NCBI RefSeq assembly: GCF_010389155.1
Contig: NC_057768.1
Location: 7,872,501-7,936,500 of the forward strand
Direction: 5' to 3'
From: Erigeron canadensis
Lineage: Eukaryota > Streptophyta > Magnoliopsida > Asterales > Asteraceae
Length of the DNA: 64,000 nucleotides
The position numbers were made by a program, and so were the translations under genes. Every line of letters starts with the position of its first letter. Positions within the stretch are counted from its first letter, which is position 1. Shown in pieces: positions 10,712-22,510 of this stretch. The notes beneath the pieces were generated by a model. It ran no database searches. It was given only the letters and a program-made list of their open reading frames with translations, and was not told the origin of the DNA.

Positions 10712-13700
10712 TTGGGTTCCCTTCAGAAACTAACCATCTTATTGTCTGATGTGCAGGGAGAACCAAGGAAGCCTATCAGTCTTTGGTATGTTGACAGTGG
10801 AAGCTCTTGGCACATGACAGGGGACAAGAATGCTTTGTCCAATTATGAAGATGTAAATGGTTCGTATGTTAGTTTCGCAGGTCCCAAGGGCGGCAACATC
10901 TCGGGCCAAGGTGATGTTGTCGATGGGAAGATTACGCTGGAGAAAGTCAATTATGTGGAACAGTTAGCACATAATTTATTAAGTGTTTCTCAGATTTGTG
11001 ACAAGGGAAACAATGTCCATTTTACTGAGAAAGAAGCACTTATATTGAAACCAAGATATGTTATTCCTGAAGACTGGATCCTGCTGAAAGCTCCTAGGAA
11101 GAGAGACATCTATGGCCTTGTGTTAGGTGTTGATGATCCAAAGGAGTCTGTTTGCTTGTTATCGAAAGCAAACGAATCTGAATCTTTACTATGGCATAGA
11201 AGAATGAGACATATCAATTTTCGAAAGATGAATGACATTGTCAAACATGGTTTGGTTGACGGCGTTCCCATGAAACGGTTTGGAATGGAAGACAAATGTG
11301 TACCTTGTCTGAAAGGTAAACATCAAAAGTCTGCACATAAACCGAAACAAGAAAACTCTATTGCCAATCCTTTCGAGTTACTTCACATGGATTTATTTGG
11401 TCTAGTGAATGTAAGAAGTATCGGTGGGATGTATTACTGTTTGGTGGTTAATGATGATTACTCGAGATTCTCATGGGTATTCTTTCTTAAATCGAAAGAT
11501 GAAACTCCGCAGATTTTGATAAATTTCTTTGTCGAAACTGAATATATTTATGGAGTTCGTGTTAAGAGAATCATGAGTGACAATGTGATGGATGTCTTTT
11601 GTTTGTCAAAGGGAATCCAACATCAATATAGTTCTCCGTATGAACCACAGCAGAATGGAGTTGCTGAAAGAAAGAATAGGACTCTAATCGAGACAACCAG
11701 AACTATGCTTGCAGATTCAGGGCTTCCTACTATGTTTTGGGTGGAGGCAGTGAATACAGCTTGTCATATTTTAAATAGGGTTATTGTAGTTAAGCGTCAT
11801 AATAAGACATGTTATGAGCTTCTACATAAGAAGAAACCGAATTTACAGAATGTTGAACCATTTGGTGTACCGTGTACTTTCTTGAAGTATCTACCTCAGT
11901 CAAAGTTTGATCCAAAGGTTGAAGAGGGATTTTTCATGGGTTATAAACCGGAAACATCAATTCGACGGGTTTACAACAAACAGACCGGCAAAGTTGATTT
12001 GGGAACAAATGTCAAAATTGTCAGTCATAAGCCCGCTATTCATTCTAGAACTGGCAAAAACTTCGATTACGATAGTGTGTTTAGTTCACTACAAGGTCCT
12101 GATTCTTATTCATATCCTGAGACAGTTGATGATGTGATTATTTTAAGAGATCACATGGATAATACTCCTACATCTCCGCCTACTCGAAATGTCGATACTA
12201 ATCCAACCAAAGTTCAGTCTACTACTGATGTTGATGAAAGTGGTAAGGACAAAAATAAGACACCAGATTTAGATGATAATGAACCCGAGAACACCATTCC
12301 ACTTACTCCGTCGAAGGTTACACTGCCTAATGATGATCCTATTTCTAAAGAATCGGAAGATGATTTTAGCTCTCCTGAGTTTCAGATTAGAACAAATTTA
12401 GGAGAAAGTCTGAATGTTGATTCGGTTCCTCAATATCGAGTTAATAAGGATCATCCAGTTGAAAATATTCTTGGTAATGCTACAGAACCTGTTCGAACTA
12501 GAAATCAGTTGAATAAGGATCTGACTAGTTTGTTTTGTAAAGTGAAAGACACTGGTTTGATAACTAAGTGTTTATATTCTGGTTTCATTTCACAAGTAGA
12601 ACCTAAGAATGTTAAGGAAGCACTTCAAGATCTATGTTGGGTTGAAGCTATGCAAGAAGAATTAGCTCAATTTGAAAAACTTGGAGTTTGGGAGTTAGTA
12701 GATGTGCCTAGAGGTAAAGAACCGATTGGAACTCGTTGGGTATATAAATGCAAACAAGATGACAAAGGGATCGTTACTAGAAATAAAGCACGCTTGGTTG
12801 TTCAGGGGTTTGCACAACAAGAAGGATATGAGTATAACGAAACTTTTGCACCAGTTGCTAGGATTGAAGCTATAAGGTTATTTTTAGCCTATGCAAGTTT
12901 CAAAGGTATAAAGGTGTATCAGTTACACGTTAAGAGTGCCTTTTTATACGGTGAAGTCAAAGAAGAAGTCTATGTTCACCAACCACCGGGGTTTGAAGAT
13001 CCGAACTATCCAAGAAGAGCATATCGACTGGATAAGGCTCTTTATGGATTGCATCAATCACCGAGAGTGTGGTATGAAAAGTTGTCGACGCATTTGTTGA
13101 CAAATGGTTTTACAAGAGGATCGATAGACAGCACATTGTTTATCAAGTGGAAGAAGCGAGATTATCTAACTGTACAAGTTTACGTGGATGATATCATTTT
13201 TGGTTCATCTAATATAAAGATGTGCAAAGAGTTTGAAATGAGCATGAAAAATGAATTTGAAATGAGTGCTATGGGGGAATTACAATTTTTCCTCGGACTG
13301 CAAGTAGATCAAAGGAAAGATGGATTCTTTATTCACCAGTCTAAGTATGTAGATGACATCTTGGAGAGGTTTCAAATGTTAGAGTCCAAGACATATGGTA
13401 CTCCTGTTCAACAAAATCATGGTTTAGGGGTTCTTGATCCGAAAGATGAACTTGTAGATGCAACTTATTATCGTGCTATTATTGGTTCATTGATGTATCT
13501 GACTGCTTCGCGTTCAGATATTATGTTTGCTGTTTGTCTTTGCGCTAGATTTCAAGCTAGTCCGAAAAAGTCACATTTGACTGCAGCAAAACGTATTCTA
13601 CGTTATCTTAAGGGAAACCAAGGGCTTGGTCTATGGTATCCAATGGGAGGAACGTTTGATTTTGTTGCATATACTGATTCGGACTTTGGCGGTTGTAACA

Positions 13701-14134
13701 ATGACAGAAAGTCTACGACTGGAGGTTGTCAGTTGTTAGGAGGAAGATTAGTATCGTGGCAGTGCAAGAAGCAGACATGTGTTGCTCAGTCTTCATGTGA
13801 GGCAGAGTATATGGCTGCTGGTAGCTATTGTTCCTAGGTATTGTTGATTCAGCAACAACTTCGTGACTACGGTATGGATTTTCTTGATACTCCTATTAGA
13901 ATAGACAACAAGTCAGCTATAGACATTACAAATAACCCTGTCATGCATAAGGTCACTAAGCATATTGATATTAGACATCATTTCTTGCGTGATTGTGCCC
14001 AAAAGAAGTTAATTCATTTGGAAAAGGTTATAACCGATGATAACTTAGGTGATTTGTATACCAAAGCATTTGATAAGGCTCGATTTGAGAAGTTAATTCT
14101 TCTCAATGGGATGAGGAATGCTGATTTATATTAA
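10712..14134 (+). pseudogene. Copia pol (protease, integrase, RT, RNase H), one premature stop
   Basis: One frame of 1,140 codons interrupted by a single TAG at 13835-13837. Domains: aspartic protease with the VDSGSSWHMTG active site (about residues 27-37); GAG-pre-integrase (LLWHRRMRHINFRKM); integrase core with HMDLFG, SDN and NGVAERKNRTL; reverse transcriptase with YVDDIIF; and RNase H (AYTDSDFGG, then SSCEAEYMA), whose end (KHIDIRHHFLRDC) lies beyond the stop. Two defects affect catalysis. The integrase has lost seven residues between its second Asp and its Glu (28 residues between them instead of the family's 35). The first RT aspartate block reads QLHVKSAFL where the family has Asp in place of His. 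The enzyme would copy RNA to DNA and integrate it, but this copy should be inactive. Confidence 0.88.
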
Positions 14135-16204
14135 ATATCTCAAAGAACTAATTTTGTAAGTTTGTGTCTGTAAATAGCTAGAGTCATAAAAATACAAAAA
14201 GAGTTCTTAGTGTCATAAAAACCATAAAAATGTGAAAAATCTGGAAAATGACAAAAATATGAATAGATTTAAGTTAATACTGTGAGATGATTAGACGTGA
14301 GGATACTTAGCTTTTAAGTCTGCTTAATCGTAATATAACTGCTTAGTTAAGTGATTACAATTTGGGATATATTGGTAGACACAAAGTAGCAAGGTTTCCT
14401 TAATCTGAACTTAATTTATACAATTAATGTTCTTGTGGGAAACATATTCAGATATATGCCTGATAATGCTTGCTTTTCAGTAATGAATTGATCTAGTCCT
14501 TAAATTTTGTGAAAGATCTAGCATTACTATAGGATTTGTTCAAAATATAGGCAAAAACCTCTACAACTCATGAGCATGAAAGTTAAATGTGATATTGTTT
14601 ATGCAAATGAAATGACTATAAATTAATGGGCTAATGTGGTCTTTGAGATTCGGACAAGTATGTCCTAGGGGTGTCTTTGTATACCTAGCTTACCTAAAGC
14701 TTCCAACTTGGGATAGGTTGTCAGAAAGTTCGCTACATGGGTCTCATAGAAAATCACGGGTTCCTTATAAGAAATGAAATGCAAAAGCAAATAAGTTAAA
14801 TCACAAAGTAATTAAATTTTATTATCTAAAAAGTGTCTCATGATTTATTTAAGGATGTTTTTGAATATATATTGAATATTTGTTATCTTAGTGCTTGTAT
14901 CGATTACAGAAGTATATCCGAATGTGGGTCAAATAAGTTCTCAAACTATTCAATGGTATATTAGGCTACTCGGGTTACATGGTGACTATCCTTGGCAAGG
15001 GTATGTCGAAAGTGTCACAACTCAAAGGAAACTGGATGTACCGAGTGTTTAAGAGGACAAATATACCGGTAATCGTGGTTGAGTCACTGTTTATAACTAA
15101 TAATAAGAGAATTATTTTTCACTTGCAGACTTATGTAAATGCTAATCTGATCTAATCTGCAGAAACTTAAGATTTCTTGTAAATAAATAAAGTAGTTTAG
15201 TTTTTATTTTAGCTATTTTTGTTTTTATTTTTTATCTTTGTATCAATAAGTGTCAGTTTGTGTGTCAAACTAGTTCTTATTGCACGAGAAATTTGATAAG
15301 CATTTAAAGTTATAATTCTTAGTGAATTGTATAAGTCTTGTTGCTTACGGTATAAATGTTTAAAAGATGGATTTTCTAATTAATACATACGTTGTTTAAT
15401 TTAGAAAATGAAATGATTTTGAAAATTGAAAAGTCAAAATATTTTTGAATGTGTTTCAAGTAAATTTTTGAAACTTCAATTATTTTTGGTTGATAAGTAT
15501 GCTTGACAAAAATTGGACTTGCCTTAGATCTTGTAATGATTTCTAGGTTAAGATTTTGGTTGTTTTGCATATTTATGATATTTTTATTGTTTTTGATGCA
15601 TTGATGAAGTTTGTTAAGTGTGCAGGTTACAAATAATAAACTCATACAATGAAATTGACATCAAAATTTCAGATTGTGATTGAACGCAAAATTGTTTTCG
15701 CTTGCTTATAAGAATTGCATTGCGACGGACAATAAAAGGTGCTGAGAAATTACAAGAACTGTGTTACAAGGATGGATTGCCTTGTATTTATTAACCTAAG
15801 ACTTAGTATGATAGGTTATAATTGTATTATCAAGATCACAACCTAAGATGTAATGTGATAGGTTGTTGATATGATATTTTGATATATTTATAATGCATTA
15901 TACATTAAATATGTTTTAATGTAAGTTTGCTTTTGTTTAAAGTTAAACATCAATGAAGAAATGATCGATTTTATGTCAAGATAATAATGTAAGATTTATT
16001 TGATACATTATTGTGATGACAAGTTAGTACGGATCATCTACGATTGCATATTCGAGTAGATACAGGTTTTTGGTAACGAGTATCTACAGGTTTATGTTTC
16101 TGGAATTTTCGTAATTTTTCCTTGTTTAGAATTCTGGAAAATTCAAGAAATTTGGCTAAGGAATGAAGCCTGTGTGAATAAAAATCTGAAAAATTCGAAA
16201 ACCT

Positions 16205-16250
16205 TCGTACTGACGTCAGCATGCCTCGCGCTGACGTCATCACGAAGCCC
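16205..16250 (+). promoter_or_regulatory. TGACGTCA palindrome pair, internal
   Basis: Two TGACGTCA boxes at 16211-16218 and 16232-16239, each within a wider imperfect palindrome (arms like CTTCGT and ACGAAG). The same type of box is in both LTRs. TGACGTCA is a symmetric bZIP-type site; a regulatory role here is inferred. Confidence 0.5.
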
Positions 16251-16888
16251 ACAACGTTAGTCCTTCAACCCGGCCCATGAGGATTCGAATATAATTATGG
16301 ATTATTACTATTCATTAATTACCATTAATCGAAAATTAACCTTAAGTAATTCACACGAACTACTTCCTTCGTGGCACTATTCATTCGTCATCTCTATTCG
16401 ATCGATTTCATTCCCCTTTTCCGTTTCTTATCTAGATTTGCTGGTACATTCATGATCTAGGATAGCTTGTTGATGTTTTAACTTTGAAATTCATCTATTA
16501 CAAGTCGTTATGCTGCCCAATTTGTGACTTGTTCTTCGCGTGAACAGTACCACGAACGAACTAAGGATTGAATCTTTAATTTTAGATGATTTGGACTAAA
16601 ATTGGACATAAAATTGGATTAATTGATGTTTGTACACTTTAAATCTAACAAAAGTTCACATTAACATATTTAAAATCAAGTTTAATCGAAGAATCTATGG
16701 CTCGTTTACTATTCACACGAAGCAAATGAAGAACACGAAGAACATCTAAATCGAATTTGTTTAGATTGTTGATTTTCTGGGCATCTAATAAATGATGTGC
16801 ATGAAAACTAGTCCAAGTTGATGATTTAACTTCACTGAATCGTCGAATGGAGGTGTTTTATGCCTCGTGTTTCTTGGTTTACGAAGAA

Positions 16889-16945
16889 CACTTCGTGCTG
16901 ACGTCACACGAAGAGGTATAGCCTCGTGATGACGTCACACGAAGG
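16889..16945 (+). promoter_or_regulatory. TGACGTCA palindrome pair close to the extra ORF
   Basis: Boxes at 16899-16906 and 16930-16937. The first is in a near-perfect palindrome CTTCGTG-C-TGACGTCA-CACGAAG. They sit about 90-130 bases ahead of the extra ORF's ATG (17027). With the 16205-16250 pair they form an LTR-like cluster outside the LTRs. Confidence 0.5.
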
Positions 16946-17026
16946 TGGTCGTGACACTTAGGAAATTTCTGATATTTTTTTCTAACTTTTCGTTTTCTTG
17001 TCGTTTTTGTCTGTTTTTGTGCAGGT

Positions 17027-19573
17027 ATGGCAGGACAAGGTAATAATGCTCGCGTGTTTGTCAAGGAGCATAATGCTGCACTCGATCTTAGCATTACGCA
17101 GACGGGGTACACACCAGAGTTTCACGGTGTCCTAAAGTTTCTTGCACGTTCTCGTGTTCATTTTGCAGTGACAGAGAACCCTCCGTTGGTGACAAGTCTC
17201 ATTCGGGAGTTTTGGAACTCAGCCCGTTCAGTGCAGATGGGTGATCATATGTACATTCGCACTACTGTTGGAGGACGTTCATTCTCGTTCTCGGCTGGAG
17301 ACTTACGGACGATATTATACTTAGGTGATGTCGAGATAGAGCAAGGTCTGACTGACTTTTCAGAGGAATTTTGTGACGGTGCTCTACGTCGTATGGGGTA
17401 TACTGGTGCTATTTCTCACCCATACTTCAGGAATCATCTTCGTGGCAAATGGAAACTGCTTGCTTATTATTTGTTGAGGTCCATTAGTCATCGGAGTACA
17501 GGCTATGACCAGATGAATATCCAGAATGCTTCTCAGATGGTTGCCTTGGTGCTGAACAAGCTGCACAACTTTTCTCAGTACATTTTTGATAATTTAGAGA
17601 AGCAGCTGAGGTCATTTGGTACAGACAAGAAATTCTTTCTGTTTCCAAGAATTGTGATGATAATCATTTGTCACTTTGCAGCTGAATTGCCATTTGACGG
17701 TCCTACGTTCAATTTAGGTCGTCTTACTTATAAGGCATTTGTTGAAAGCATGAAGCATTTGTCGGGAAGAAATGTTCCGGTACATGTTGATAATCCACCA
17801 TTGTTCGGACATTTGATTAATCCTAACTATGTTTCCCCTAGACAAGGTTGGGAAGATGAAGAACCCGTTGCTGCTGCTGCTGGTGATGATCAGGCTCAAG
17901 ATGTTCCTCAAGAAGAGTGAGCTGATCAGTTTGAGGGACTTAATGATGTTCCTTTATATGCTAGAGATCTGGAGCATGATTCAGATATGGATGCTCTTAT
18001 GGAGGATATTGATGATCCTGCAAATCTTGTGCCACCAACTACTGGAGTTTCTACTTCTACCTCTGCTCCAGTTGGTGTTGATGTTGGTCCTTCTGAATTG
18101 CCTGTTAATGTGGTTGAAGATTCGGAAGATGAAGAAGAGGCTGAAAGATTGCCAAAGCGAAGAAGAAGACAAGGAAAAGGTGTTGACGCTGTAGAGAGAC
18201 TTCCAACTTCTCAGCGATCTCAAGCTGAAGTTGATAGAGATTTTGCTGCATATCAAGCTGCCATGGAGAGATCTCAAGCTACTCCATCAGTTGCTGCTTT
18301 AAGAGCTTCAGTTTCTGATGTTCCTGTTTCTGCGTCTACTACTTCTACTGGTATTGTTGTTGGGGAGAGAAGGTCGAGACCAAAGTTTATTATTCGAGGA
18401 ATTGGTTCTCGCGCACAAGTTGTCACTGAGGCTACAACTGTTATGATTCCTACTGCTTTGGAGTCTACAGTTTGTCAAGAGCCAGAGCTGACACTTGTTG
18501 CTCCTAGGCCTTCGTCTGCTCCTATTCAGGCTACAGTTCCTGTTTCTACTGTCATGGGACGTCTGTTGGCTCCTTTGCAACACCATCAGATGCCTCCCAC
18601 AGGAACTTTTAGTGCTCGTATGCCTTCTTTTGAAGCTACGATGCCACCTCATGCCTCTGCATCTGATGTTGCTTCTACTTCACGTCCACCTGTACCTGTT
18701 CAAGTGCAGCTGAGTCGTTTATTTTCTGAGAAGAAGATGTTAGAGTTGAGGGTTACAGCTTTGGAGAATCAGGTAAAGCTCCAAGCTGCCAAGCATCAAG
18801 AAGAGATAGACTTAATGACAACACTTATTCATTCTCTTGGTTCTAGACTTGACCAATTCTTGGCTCAAGGGGGAGATAAAAGTGGTTGTAAGGATGATGA
18901 GCTAGCAAAGAAGACTAGAGATGATGATCAAGATCGAGCTCAAGATCCAAATCAACAACGACAACCAGATGTTGGTGAGCCAGAGAATAGAAGTCAAGGT
19001 CAAGATGCTGCTGATGATGCTATGGATACAGAGACTGCAAATATTCAGGGGGAGTCGCCAAGACAAAGAGAGTCGGAGATTGCTGGTACAGCTGGTGCTA
19101 GTACTTCTAGGACTCAAGACAAAGGTAAAGCTGTAATGGCCGCTCCAGATGCAGATCCTGATGATCCTAACAATGATGATGAGGAAGATTCCAATTCAGG
19201 TAACTCCGATTCTAATTCTGATAGAATAGAAAGGGAGACTCGAGAAAAGCTAGTGAATGATCCTCATAATCATATAGAAAAAGAAAATCTTAGCAAAGGA
19301 AAATCTACTCAAGATAGTGAGTCAACTAAGACTGATTCTACTACCAATGCCTCTACAGAGTCAGATTTGCACCCATTAATTGTGCATAGACTAGAAAAGA
19401 GATTAGGTTATGATCCACAGGCTCATATGAGAGCTAGAGCAGAGATTATGGATTATGATAATTATTATGATCCAGGATCACTTAGGGATCAAATGAAAGA
19501 ACGGTTAGGGTTAGCTCATACATCTTCAGAGTCAGAGTCAGATTCGGATTCAGATTCGGATTATGAACCTTAG
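17027..19573 (+). pseudogene. Extra ORF after pol (plant-transposon domain protein) with one in-frame TGA
   Basis: One reading frame of 848 sense codons from the ATG at 17027 to the TAG ending at 19573, interrupted only by a TGA at 17918-17920. Residues about 20-250 are a compact domain (for example VLKFLARSRVHFAVTENP, then LIREFWNSARS, then FLFPRIVMIIICHFA). I recognise it as the type annotated 'putative plant transposon protein', frequent in Asteraceae Copia elements; this is from memory, not a search. The rest is acidic, Ser/Pro-rich linker, a predicted coiled coil (about residues 565-615) and a Ser/Asp/Glu tail (SESESDSDSDSDYEP). I see no signal peptide or membrane span, so it is not an obvious envelope protein although its position equals that of SIRE env-like ORFs. 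A polypyrimidine stretch and GTGCAG lie right before the ATG, so it may be made from a spliced RNA. Confidence 0.7.
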
Positions 19574-19826
19574 TGCTAATGATTTTTGTTTTTGTAGTGA
19601 TTATAAGATAAATATAAATGTATTTGTTACATTATATTTATGATATAATATTATTGTTGTAAGTTAAAATAGATAAAGATTATAAGATAAATATTAATGT
19701 AATTGGTGCATTATATTTATGATATAGTATTATTTATTTTAATTTCTTTTATGTATCTATACTTTTATGTCTTAACTTATGATTTATGTTCTTTATCTTT
19801 GTATATGTAAATCGTTTGAATTGCAG
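19574..19826 (+). other. AT-rich spacer, possible intron
   Basis: Very AT-rich. It contains two related stretches (near 19600-19650 and 19680-19735, both with ttataagataaatattaatgta-like text) and ends TTTGAATTGCAG, a good splice acceptor, just before coding-like sequence resumes. No clear donor was found near the end of the preceding ORF. Confidence 0.35.
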
Positions 19827-20973
19827 ATAAGCTTCAAAGGATAGGTGCATTGGATGATCTTGATGATGAAGAAGACTTAGAAAGTATCAAAGATGAAGAT
19901 ATGGAAGAAGGAGAGTCCATTACTTCAGAAGCTGAAGAAAAAGGTTGCTTGATATACCTTATGACTTTGATCGTGTCTTTAATGAAGATGAAGTCATTCA
20001 AGTTGAACCAATAGCTGAAGTAGAACATCTCAATCTCAATCCAATTAGAGACAGTCCAGATGAACCTAAGAATGCAGCAAGTTTGAGGTTTGTTGTATAT
20101 GCAAATATAATAGATGAAGGACATGATAGTGTATTTGATCTATTCTGGAATATAGATGCTACGCGAAAGGTTGATCTTGGAAGATTTAGTATACCTCCGG
20201 TGCAGTAAGATCCTGAGTTTATTATTAATAGACTGATTCCATGATATAGAGGACATACTGGTTTGGTAATACGTGATACGTATAAACCATCAATGTTTTG
20301 GGAATTTATCTCAGACAAGGATGCACCCAAGTACTTCTCAGTGATACAAAGTTGGTTCTATGATCACAGAATCAAATTATTTATTATCAAGAGAAAAGAA
20401 GGATGCCAGTACATGTCAATGAGTCAAAGACATTTCCATTCTCTCAGTGATTCTAACATGATAGATTTGGGAAGACGATGGTTCGTTAATATTCAGAGCA
20501 ATGGACTTGCAGATTTCTACTGGAATAGATTCAGAGATGAAAGAATTAGAAATTTCAGTGATAGAGGTCTGAAGCAAGAAGAAAGGTTGATTAAGCCAAC
20601 ACCTTTAAAGAAGATTAAGAATCAAGATGACACATTTCGTTTTAAACAATGAAGGATTAAATGTGTTAAGAAGGTTCCCGCTATCAGATGGGATCAAGAT
20701 ATGCTGACCGAGATGACATTTTGGCAAATAGATATCAAGTCAGGCGAAGCACAGATGTTTGTTGATGATTCACAGGAAAAAATGTTGCTACGCATGTATG
20801 ATCCAATGCAGGTTATCACCTTGTCAAGAGGTGATCAAAGAAGACTTTTGAACACACCTTGCTCAGCAGTGGAATTTTGGAGAGTTGAAGAAAGGCACTA
20901 TCGCAACATTCTCGCACATTGTTTGCAAGAGAGAATTCATGCGAATAGCACAAGACTTTTGTTTAATGGATAA
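19827..20973 (+). pseudogene. Decayed coding block near the 3' LTR
   Basis: A coding-like frame runs to 20973. It starts with an acidic segment (19835-19940), needs a frameshift near 19940, then stays in one frame with stops at about 20206-20208, 20249-20251 and 20650-20652. It encodes blocks such as YKPSMFWEFISDKDAPKYF and RIKLFIIKRKEGCQYMSMS. I do not recognise a domain. Its place between the extra ORF and the polypurine tract and its shared strand suggest it is a 3' exon or partner of the extra ORF. Confidence 0.5.
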
Positions 20974-21019
20974 CTTTGAAGTTCAAGTTCGAAGACTTTA
21001 AAGAGATCTAGTTGCAATC

Positions 21020-21033
21020 GTCAAGGGGGAGTT
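21020..21033 (+). promoter_or_regulatory. Polypurine tract before the 3' LTR
   Basis: TCAAGGGGGAGTT directly precedes the TGTAGATG start of the 3' LTR. Such a purine run primes plus-strand DNA synthesis in LTR retrotransposons. Similar AAGGGGGAG or CAGGGGGAG runs also occur inside the extra ORF (about 18868 and 19048). Confidence 0.75.
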
Positions 21034-21718
21034 TGTAGATGCAGATTCGTTGTGACAATCGCAACATAGATTTGATTATCGTTTATGTTTTAGGAACTAT
21101 GCTTGTAATCATTTAAATAAGAACTTGTGTTGATATTTAATGATTACGTTTGAAGTTCAATATTATATCTGTTTATGTTTTGTATTGTGTTTGTGTGTTA
21201 TATATTGTTTTGCAGGTACAAGAACATGGAGTCAAGGTTTATAAGTGTCGTAGAATACTTAAACGATGATTGGATGTTATGTACGAGCCAAACGAAGTAA
21301 AACAAAGAATCAAAGGGTCGAACCTCGTGCTGACGTCATCAGCATGTAGGACTGGCCTCGTGCTGACGTCAGCACGAGGCAAATCGATTGATTATTATTT
21401 CGGGCCTAATCCTTCGATTAAGGCCTAAGCCCACACGATCCAATACATAACTAGTATAAATACAAGACCTAATCTACGGAATTAGGTTAATCTTTTTAGA
21501 TCTTAGTGAATCGTTTTGATTATACACGAATCAAGGTTAATTGTTCCTTCGTGTGACCTCCTACATGAACCACAAGCCTTGTGCATCTCCTTAGGTTGGT
21601 TAATTGCTTATTAATCGACGGAAGGCAATAGCAATCTAGTTATCTCAAGAGGATTCCGCACTCTTGACATAACGAATCACATCTTATTACGATCCACACA
21701 ACAATAGGGTACCTTACA
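21034..21718 (+). mobile_element. 3' LTR of the SIRE-like Copia element
   Basis: 685 bases, TGTAGATG to CCTTACA, followed at once by CATAT. It is colinear with the solo LTR at 6777-7461 (constant offset 14257). The TATA box is at 21453-21460, TGACGTCA at 21331-21338 and the 24-bp palindrome at 21356-21379. The few differences from the solo LTR suggest a fairly young insertion despite the damaged genes. Confidence 0.88.
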
Positions 21719-22069
21719 CATATCCAATATGGTCTTTCAACAATATGTCATATTGCCATATCCCATATGGTCTTACAACATCTCTATTATATACCTATCA
21801 TCATACCAAGGATCACAAACCCTACCACTTTATACAATATCAAAATACATATATCTATGCAAACAAATAATCCACTATAATCATGTCATTCACCATCAAG
21901 TCGTATTGCCATATCCAATATGGTCTTTCAACAATATGTCATATTCCATATGGTCTTACTACAATGTGCCATATCGTGCATGGTCTTCAACACATTGATA
22001 TGATAAGTAATTGAGTTTTTGTGTGTGTTTTAGTGTGTGTTAATGGCGGTAAAGGTATGTGTGAGTGTG
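21719..22069 (+). repeat. Flank segment D, second copy
   Basis: The right-hand host flank of the insertion: the CATATGG-type tandem repeat and a GTGTG-rich tail. The first copy is at 7462-7812. Beyond 22069 the sequence goes on as single-copy DNA (tgagtgccgagaaag), so this copy is likely in the original context and the one at 7462-7812 is the duplicate. Confidence 0.75.
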
Positions 22070-22230
22070 TGAGTGCCGAGAAAGAATGATATTAGTTAAA
22101 TTATACATAGTTTGCTAGCTAATATCATAAACTTGTCCATATTTTGAATCAAATTTATGTCATATTTGTGTTGTTTTGGCTACTTAGTATTTGCATAAGC
22201 ATGTGTAGGTACGTTGCTATGCTTTGCTAT

Positions 22231-22510
22231 TGTTGGAGCTAAAATGAATAAAAAACAACTAAAAATGATGATCAAGTGAAGTGATGATTTTAGAGTTTGG
22301 TTCATGGCGAATTCTCTATGAGAGAATTAGAGTGTAAGTGAAAGATTGGATTGCATTATTGGTAAATGATTACAAAAATGAAGCTATGGAGGGGGTTTAT
22401 ATACCTTTATACAATTTACACTAAGCCCCCTTCCATACTTATGAATATTACAATATACGTACAAAAGTGATAGTAATACAAATCAAATACTACAAATATT
22501 ATTTCTAACA
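22231..22510 (-). mobile_element. Small solo LTR, Copia-like
   Basis: On the minus strand it starts TGTTAGAAATAATATT (plus end 22510) and ends CTCCAACA (plus start 22231). A TATA box (GTATATAAAC on the minus strand, near 22395) is well placed. The LTR is 280 bases. The neighbouring pentamers (GCTAT and CACAT) do not match, so no target duplication is proven. No internal region is attached on either side. Confidence 0.5.

Larger units (their letters stand above)
14135..17026 (+). other. Long non-coding interval inside the Copia element
   Basis: 2.9 kb between pol and the extra ORF with no supported gene. Its right third (about 16200-16950) holds four TGACGTCA sites, and the block ends with a splice-acceptor-like TTTTTGTGCAG just before the ORF ATG. 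This suggests the region drives or splices the extra ORF. Confidence 0.5.
7813..21718 (+). mobile_element. Giant SIRE-like Copia retrotransposon lacking its 5' LTR and PBS
   Basis: In order: gag (7864-about 10326), a basic linker, protease-integrase-RT-RNase H (10712-14134), 2.9 kb without a clear gene but with TGACGTCA boxes, an extra ORF (17027-19573), a second decayed coding block (19827-20973), a polypurine tract and the 3' LTR. Protease-integrase-RT order defines Copia. The SIRE/Maximus lineage is inferred from the long gag, the extra ORF after pol and the RT sequence style. No primer-binding site matching initiator-tRNA Met (TGGTATC) is present between the solo LTR and gag. Every coding block has stops or shifts, so this copy cannot be autonomous. 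Confidence 0.85.

Noticed and set aside
17829..19136. Leu-rich and Ser-rich frames overlapping the extra ORF
   Set aside because: They come from other frames of the Ser/Asp/Glu-rich coding sequence and have no start context or domains.
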